From Spirochaetales bacterium (GTDB lineage: Bacteria; Spirochaetota; Spirochaetia; Treponematales; UBA12059): a stretch of DNA of 64,000 bases. The position numbers and the translations under genes were made by a program. The notes below the pieces were generated by a model. That model did no database searches and was not told where the DNA came from. It saw only the letters and a list, made by a program, of their open reading frames with translations. Positions 59,571-64,000 of the stretch are shown here, piece by piece (the stretch's first letter is position 1; the number at the start of each line of letters is the position of its first letter). The DNA lies in assembly GCA_016926955.1 (NCBI GenBank), contig JAFGNN010000007.1, positions 1-64,000 of the forward strand. Reading direction: 5' to 3'.

Positions 59571-59787
59571 ACCACGGAGGCACGGAGACAGGAGGGGGGA
59601 AACGGAAGATGGAACCAGGACGAAATAATGGATGTCCAATCTTTCGCTCGTTCTCGTTCTTCTCCCTCTTCCCAGCGTCGCTTCGCGCCGCTTTCGTGGC
59701 GGAATTGATTATGATGCGCGCTCCTCGCGCGCTGCCTCATCCCGATCTCCGTGTCTCCGTGTCTCCGTGTCTCCGTGTCTCCGTGGT
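59571..59787. repeat. palindromic intergenic repeat built of 8-bp units (second full copy)
   Basis: accacggaggcacggag (59571-59587) opposed by ctccgtgt x4 + ctccgtggt (59747-59787). Confidence 0.85.
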
Positions 59788-59799
59788 TTCTTGGTGAAA

Positions 59800-62076
59800 T
59801 CAGCCTCCCAGCCTGGCGGAGAGCCAGAGGTTGAGCATGCGGAGGGCGCGGTCGGCGGTGCGGAAGGTCGGCACGCCGCGCTTGCCGAGTTCGTCGGCCA
59901 GCGGGTCATAGAGGCTGCCCGAGTCGACGACGGCGATCCACGGTTTGTCCGTCTCCGCCATGATCCTGCCGTAACGGCCGGCCACCGAGTCCTCCCGCGT
60001 CACGTCCTCGGCGTGCCCCTCTCCGGCCGCCAGCGTGTTCATGGCGCCGGTCAGCGGCACGATGCCCGCGAGGGCGCAGTCCACGTTCGGGTCGTCGAGG
60101 ATGGCGCGGAAGGTGTCGTCATAGGCGGCGTCCGGCGCCATGGGCGTCAGGTCGACCGGATTGTGCACGTCGACGATCTCGCTGATGCGCGAGTCGGCGA
60201 ACACCTTCCCGAGGCGCGGCGCGGTGGCGGGGCTGAACGGGGCGAGCTCGAGCGCGCCGAGATTGTCCGCGAAGGCGACGCACTCGAAGCCCGCGTTCGA
60301 CAGGGCTCCGAGCCTGCGGCCCGTCGCCTTCTTGCCGCGGAGCAGCGCGAAGGTGCTGAGCGCGTCGTCGAAGTCGTCGAGGGTCTCAACCACCACCGCG
60401 CCGGCCTGGGCCATGAGCGCGCGCGTCACGGGCCAGTCGCCCGCGATGCTGGCGGTGTGCGAGGCAGAGGCCGCGGCGCCTGCCGCCGTGCGTCCCGCGC
60501 GGTAGAAAATGACGGAGCGGCCCGAGTCGACGATGCGCTTCACGGCGCGCAGGGTCTTTTCGCCGTCGAGCGGCTTGAAACCCTCGACGTACACGGCGAA
60601 TATCTGGAGCTCGCGGTCCTCGGCGAGGCGCTCGAGGTAGTCGCCGACAGTCAGGTCCATCTGGTTGCCGCAGGTGATGATGTATTTCGGATTCACCAGC
60701 GGGTGTTTCGAGACGCGGCAGATGGCGAAGGCGCCCGACTGCGAGATGACCGCGATCGGCGCGACCTCGCCCTTGGGCATGGGCAGCTTGTGCTCGGGGA
60801 TGAAGAGCGTATTGTAGCGGCCGGGCACCGAACGGATGCCGAGGCAGTTGCCGCCGTTAAGCAGCGGTCCGCCGCCGGCCGCGCGGGCCTTGGTGAGCGC
60901 CGCCTTCATGCGCGCCACGATGGCCTCGGTGCCCTGTTTCTCCTCGAGGCCGCCCGGGATGACGATGACGCTCTCGGCCTTGTCGCCCTCCGCGAGCTCC
61001 GCGATGGTGCCGGCCGCCTGCGCCGCGGGTATGACCAGCACGAAGAGGTCGACCTTCTCCGGCAGCGAAGCCACGTCGGCCACGCAGCGGCAGCCGTCGA
61101 GCTCGTCGAGGCCGGGCTTGACCACGTAGAGCCGCTTCCGGTCGAAACCGTTCTCGATGAGGTTGCGCAGAATGATCCGGCCGTTGTTCATGCCCTTCTC
61201 GGACACGCCGATGACGGCCGCGCTCCGCGGCTCGAGGATGCGGTCGATCTTGCCGAGGGGACGGGCGGCCTGCGCCGCGTTGACGATACGGTCCCCGACA
61301 CGCGCGAGCTCGCCGCCCTCGAGGCGGCCGATCTTCACCAGGGCATCGAGCGCGACGAGGCGACCTTCACCCGTTTCGTCCTTCGCGACCGCGAAGGGGT
61401 TCACCTCGAACTCGAGGATGCCGAGCGCGGGGAAAAGGGCCGATGCCTCGACGAACGCGGCGGCCACGTCGACGAGCCTCTTCTCGTCGAGCGCGGCCCT
61501 GGTTCCGCGGAGCCCTCCGCAGAGCAGCGTGCGCACCGCGTTGTCACGGAGCCCGCGCTCCACATCGGCGCGCCCCGCGACGGCGGGACTCCAGAACGCG
61601 TTGGCCGCTCCCGGCTTGAAGACCGTCGCCAGGAACTCGGTGTAGACGCCGCCGGGCCCGAAGCTCACCACGGGGCCGAAATCGGGGGCGAAGCGGTAGC
61701 CGACGATGATCTCGTGGCCAAGCCGGGGCTCGAAGGGCACGAACTCGTTGATCGTGTAGCCCTCGACCTTCTGCCCGGCGAACTTCGCCTCCATGCCGCG
61801 GACCGCGTCGGCGATGGCGGCGCTTTCGTTCGCCACGATGGCCACGCCGCCGACCTCGGTCTTGTGGAGGATCTCCGGGCTGATGACCTTGACCACCGCG
61901 CGCGGCCCCGGAAGGAGGGGCTTCTTCGCAGCCTCCGCCGAGTCCCTGACGAAGTGGCGGCGCGCCGTCGGCACGCCCATGGCCTCGAGGATGGCGAGGC
62001 CCTCGAGCTCGGTCAGCGCGTCGCGGCCCTCGGCGAGGGCGGCGTCCACGATCTTACGGATTCGCGCGGCGTCCAT
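59800..62076 (-). CDS. ADP-forming acyl-CoA synthetase, ATP-grasp (beta) first then CoA-binding (alpha)
   Basis: Beta: VVKVISPEILHKTEVGGV, EFEVNPFAV. Alpha: RSAAVIGVSEKGMNN, SQSGAFAI, ASHTASIAGDWPV (catalytic His). Confidence 0.88.
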   Translation of the reverse strand: MDAARIRKIVDAALAEGRDALTELEGLAILEAMGVPTARRHFVRDSAEAAKKPLLPGPRAVVKVISPEILHKTEVGGVAIVANESAAIADAVRGMEAKFAGQKVEGYTINEFVPFEPRLGHEIIVGYRFAPDFGPVVSFGPGGVYTEFLATVFKPGAANAFWSPAVAGRADVERGLRDNAVRTLLCGGLRGTRAALDEKRLVDVAAAFVEASALFPALGILEFEVNPFAVAKDETGEGRLVALDALVKIGRLEGGELARVGDRIVNAAQAARPLGKIDRILEPRSAAVIGVSEKGMNNGRIILRNLIENGFDRKRLYVVKPGLDELDGCRCVADVASLPEKVDLFVLVIPAAQAAGTIAELAEGDKAESVIVIPGGLEEKQGTEAIVARMKAALTKARAAGGGPLLNGGNCLGIRSVPGRYNTLFIPEHKLPMPKGEVAPIAVISQSGAFAICRVSKHPLVNPKYIITCGNQMDLTVGDYLERLAEDRELQIFAVYVEGFKPLDGEKTLRAVKRIVDSGRSVIFYRAGRTAAGAAASASHTASIAGDWPVTRALMAQAGAVVVETLDDFDDALSTFALLRGKKATGRRLGALSNAGFECVAFADNLGALELAPFSPATAPRLGKVFADSRISEIVDVHNPVDLTPMAPDAAYDDTFRAILDDPNVDCALAGIVPLTGAMNTLAAGEGHAEDVTREDSVAGRYGRIMAETDKPWIAVVDSGSLYDPLADELGKRGVPTFRTADRALRMLNLWLSARLGG

Positions 62077-62626
62077 GCTCGAAGGCCCTCAGGTTTGCTT
62101 CCACGACAGCGTCGCCCTTCCGGGCGAAGAGTTCCTTGATGGCCGCCTCGAGGGCGGAGGCCTCGAGCGGCAGATGCTTCGCCGCGGCCCCCACGAGCGC
62201 CACGTTGGCGGCGCGCGCGTTGCCGGCTTCCTTCGCGAGCGCGTCGGCGTCCACGAGCGCGGCGCCCGGAATCTTCCGGAGCTCCGCGACGACGGCGTCG
62301 GGATCGGGGTAGTTCGCCATGTTCTTGAGCGGCGCCGTGGCGGTGACGATAGCCCCGCCCTTCCGGAGCCAGGGCACGTAGCGCAGGGCCTCGAGCGGCT
62401 CGAAGGCGAGGATCAGGTCGGCGCTGGCGCGCGGGATGATGGGGCTGGCGACTTCCTTGTCCGACATGCGCAGGTGCGCGAGCACCTCGCCGCCGCGTTG
62501 GCTCATCCCGTGCACCTCCGACTGCTTGACGTCGAGGCCCGCGGCCATGGCGGCGCGCGCGATCACGACGGACACCGAGATGCCGCCCTGCCCGCCCACG
62601 CCGCAGAGGACGATGTCGTACTTCAT
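62054..62626 (-). CDS. iorB: indolepyruvate ferredoxin oxidoreductase beta subunit
   Basis: MKYDIVLCGVGGQGGISVSVVIARAAMAAGLDVKQSEVHGMSQRGGEVLAHLR. Confidence 0.9.
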   Translation of the reverse strand: MKYDIVLCGVGGQGGISVSVVIARAAMAAGLDVKQSEVHGMSQRGGEVLAHLRMSDKEVASPIIPRASADLILAFEPLEALRYVPWLRKGGAIVTATAPLKNMANYPDPDAVVAELRKIPGAALVDADALAKEAGNARAANVALVGAAAKHLPLEASALEAAIKELFARKGDAVVEANLRAFEHGRRANP

Positions 62627-64000
62627 TTCGCGCGCTCCTTCTTGTAGGCCTCGATGCAGACGCGCACGCCGATGATCACCGAGGGGCCCGCGTAGGCGAG
62701 CTCTTCCTTGATGGCCTGGACGCTCGCCTCGTGCGAGCGCTTGTGCGCGTCGAGCACGCGGACGTGCGCGCTTTCGACGCCGAGCCCGATGACCAGGTTC
62801 TTGAGCCGGCTGGACGGCGCGATGGTCGGCTGGGCGCCCGTCATGCCCGTGGTCTGGTTGTCGAGGATGTAGACGGTCGTGTTCGTGGCGTGCGAGACGG
62901 CATCGACCAGGTTGGTCATGCCGGAATGGTAGAAGGTCGAGTCGCCGATGATGGCCACCGTCGGCCGGAGGCCCGCCTCGGCGGCGCCGCGCGCCATGCC
63001 GATGCTGGCGCCCATGTCGACGCAGCTTTCGATGGCGTTGTACGGCGCGAGCGCGCCGAGCGTGTAGCAGCCGATGTCGCTGTTGACCGCGTGCGTCGGG
63101 TACTCGAGCAGGGCTTCCTTGAGGGCCGCGAAGCTGTCCGCGTGCGGACAGCCGACGCAAAGCTGCGGCGGCCGGCCCGGGGGCGGCAGGCTCGGAGCGG
63201 GGACGCCCTCGCGCTCCGGCAGTCCGAGCGCGGCGCGCACGAGATCGGGATTGAGCTCGCCGTCGAGGGGCAGCTCGCCCGTCATCTTGCCGAGCACGGG
63301 GATGGGCGTCGGAAGGACGCCGCGCAGGGCTTCCTCGACCACAGGGTAGCCGTCCTCGATCACCAGCACCTTCTCCACCTTCGCGCAGAGCTCGCGGAGC
63401 TTCGCCGCGGGAATCGGGTAATGCCCGATATGGAGGTGCGAGGGCGCCTCGCCGTTCGCGGCGACGTAGTCCTCGAGGTTCTCGCGGTAGTACTGGAGCG
63501 CGAGGCCCGTGGTGACCACGCCGAGCTTCTTCGACGCGGGCGCGAGCGGCGAGCGCTCCTCGGCATAGTCGCGGAACTCCGCCTGCTTGCCGAGCAGGAT
63601 CTTCCAGCGCTTGCGGGCGACGGCCGGCATGAGGATCCACGACATGTCCTGCGGGGCCTTGTCGACGGGGTTCTGCGCCCTTCCCTTCGCGGCCGTCTTG
63701 ACGATGGCCCGGCTGTGCGCCAGGCGCGTCGTGATGCGGATCAGCACGGGAACCTCGTGCCTCTCGGAGAACTCGAAAGCCTCGAGCGTCATGTCGTAGG
63801 CTTCCTGCTGGTCCGCGGGCTCGAAGCAGGGCATGCGCGCGAAAGCCGCGAGCGCGCGGCTGTCCTGCTCGTCCTGGCTCGAGTGCATGCCCGGGTCGTC
63901 CGCCACCACCACGACGAGGCCGCCGTGGATGCGGATGAGGGCGGAGTTGACGAAGGGGTCGGCGGCCACGTTGAGGCCGACGTGCTTCATCGACACCAGG
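62623..64000 (-). CDS. iorA: indolepyruvate ferredoxin oxidoreductase alpha subunit, 5' end outside the window
   Basis: VVVVADDPGMHSSQDEQDSR, PQLCVGCPHADSFAALK, SDIGCYTLGALAPYNAIESCVDMGASIGMARG, IGDSTFYHSGMTNL. Confidence 0.9.
   Translation of the reverse strand, partial: LVSMKHVGLNVAADPFVNSALIRIHGGLVVVVADDPGMHSSQDEQDSRALAAFARMPCFEPADQQEAYDMTLEAFEFSERHEVPVLIRITTRLAHSRAIVKTAAKGRAQNPVDKAPQDMSWILMPAVARKRWKILLGKQAEFRDYAEERSPLAPASKKLGVVTTGLALQYYRENLEDYVAANGEAPSHLHIGHYPIPAAKLRELCAKVEKVLVIEDGYPVVEEALRGVLPTPIPVLGKMTGELPLDGELNPDLVRAALGLPEREGVPAPSLPPPGRPPQLCVGCPHADSFAALKEALLEYPTHAVNSDIGCYTLGALAPYNAIESCVDMGASIGMARGAAEAGLRPTVAIIGDSTFYHSGMTNLVDAVSHATNTTVYILDNQTTGMTGAQPTIAPSSRLKNLVIGLGVESAHVRVLDAHKRSHEASVQAIKEELAYAGPSVIIGVRVCIEAYKKERAK

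Noticed and set aside
59632-62139. 835-aa plus-strand ORF
   Set aside because: Begins in the intergenic repeat (SPCLRVSVSPCLR peptide is translated repeat) and then runs antisense to the acyl-CoA synthetase.

Overview
A 64-kb window of high-GC bacterial chromosome. Gene content suggests a Spirochaetota-like genome, but this is inference from gene content only. About 45 protein-coding genes are supportable, plus one tRNA-Leu(CAG). No rRNA, CRISPR array or prophage was seen. Many long ORFs in the supplied track are antisense artefacts of GC-rich codon usage.

Main content, left to right:
- a lipoprotein cluster with one frame-broken member
- DEAD-box helicase with an RG-rich tail, a 48-aa polyproline ORF, MCP, MsbA-like exporter, Cache-GGEEF cyclase
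- DUF697 and CAP-domain proteins, DUF401 and MFS transporters
- a complete IS-like element with 22-bp TIRs
- M48 peptidase and a ugp-like sugar/glycerophosphodiester ABC operon
- beta-helix lipoprotein region, and an adenylate cyclase/FecR/envelope operon
- HU, a DUF4932-like peptidase, and an XpaC-like/VWA/SBP-OmpA operon
- MBL-GNAT fusion, radical SAM protein, amidase, histone-H1-like AT-hook protein, GGT, FAD oxidoreductase
- tRNA-Leu flanked by an unusual duplicated and inverted structured repeat
- glycoside hydrolase-like protein, LUD protein, malQ, 5'-nucleotidase, NatAB-like ABC transporter, histidine kinase
- tandem cNMP-binding/GGDEF proteins, ADP-forming acyl-CoA synthetase, and iorB/iorA (iorA truncated by the window edge)

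Best candidates for something undescribed: the 45.78-46.11 kb tRNA-derived structured repeat, the 33.2-36.5 kb three-gene envelope operon, the 24.4-30.0 kb cyclase-FecR operon, and the dispersed 8-bp-unit palindromic repeats (one lies inside the ugp-like operon). No homology search was run. Family names come from motif recognition.
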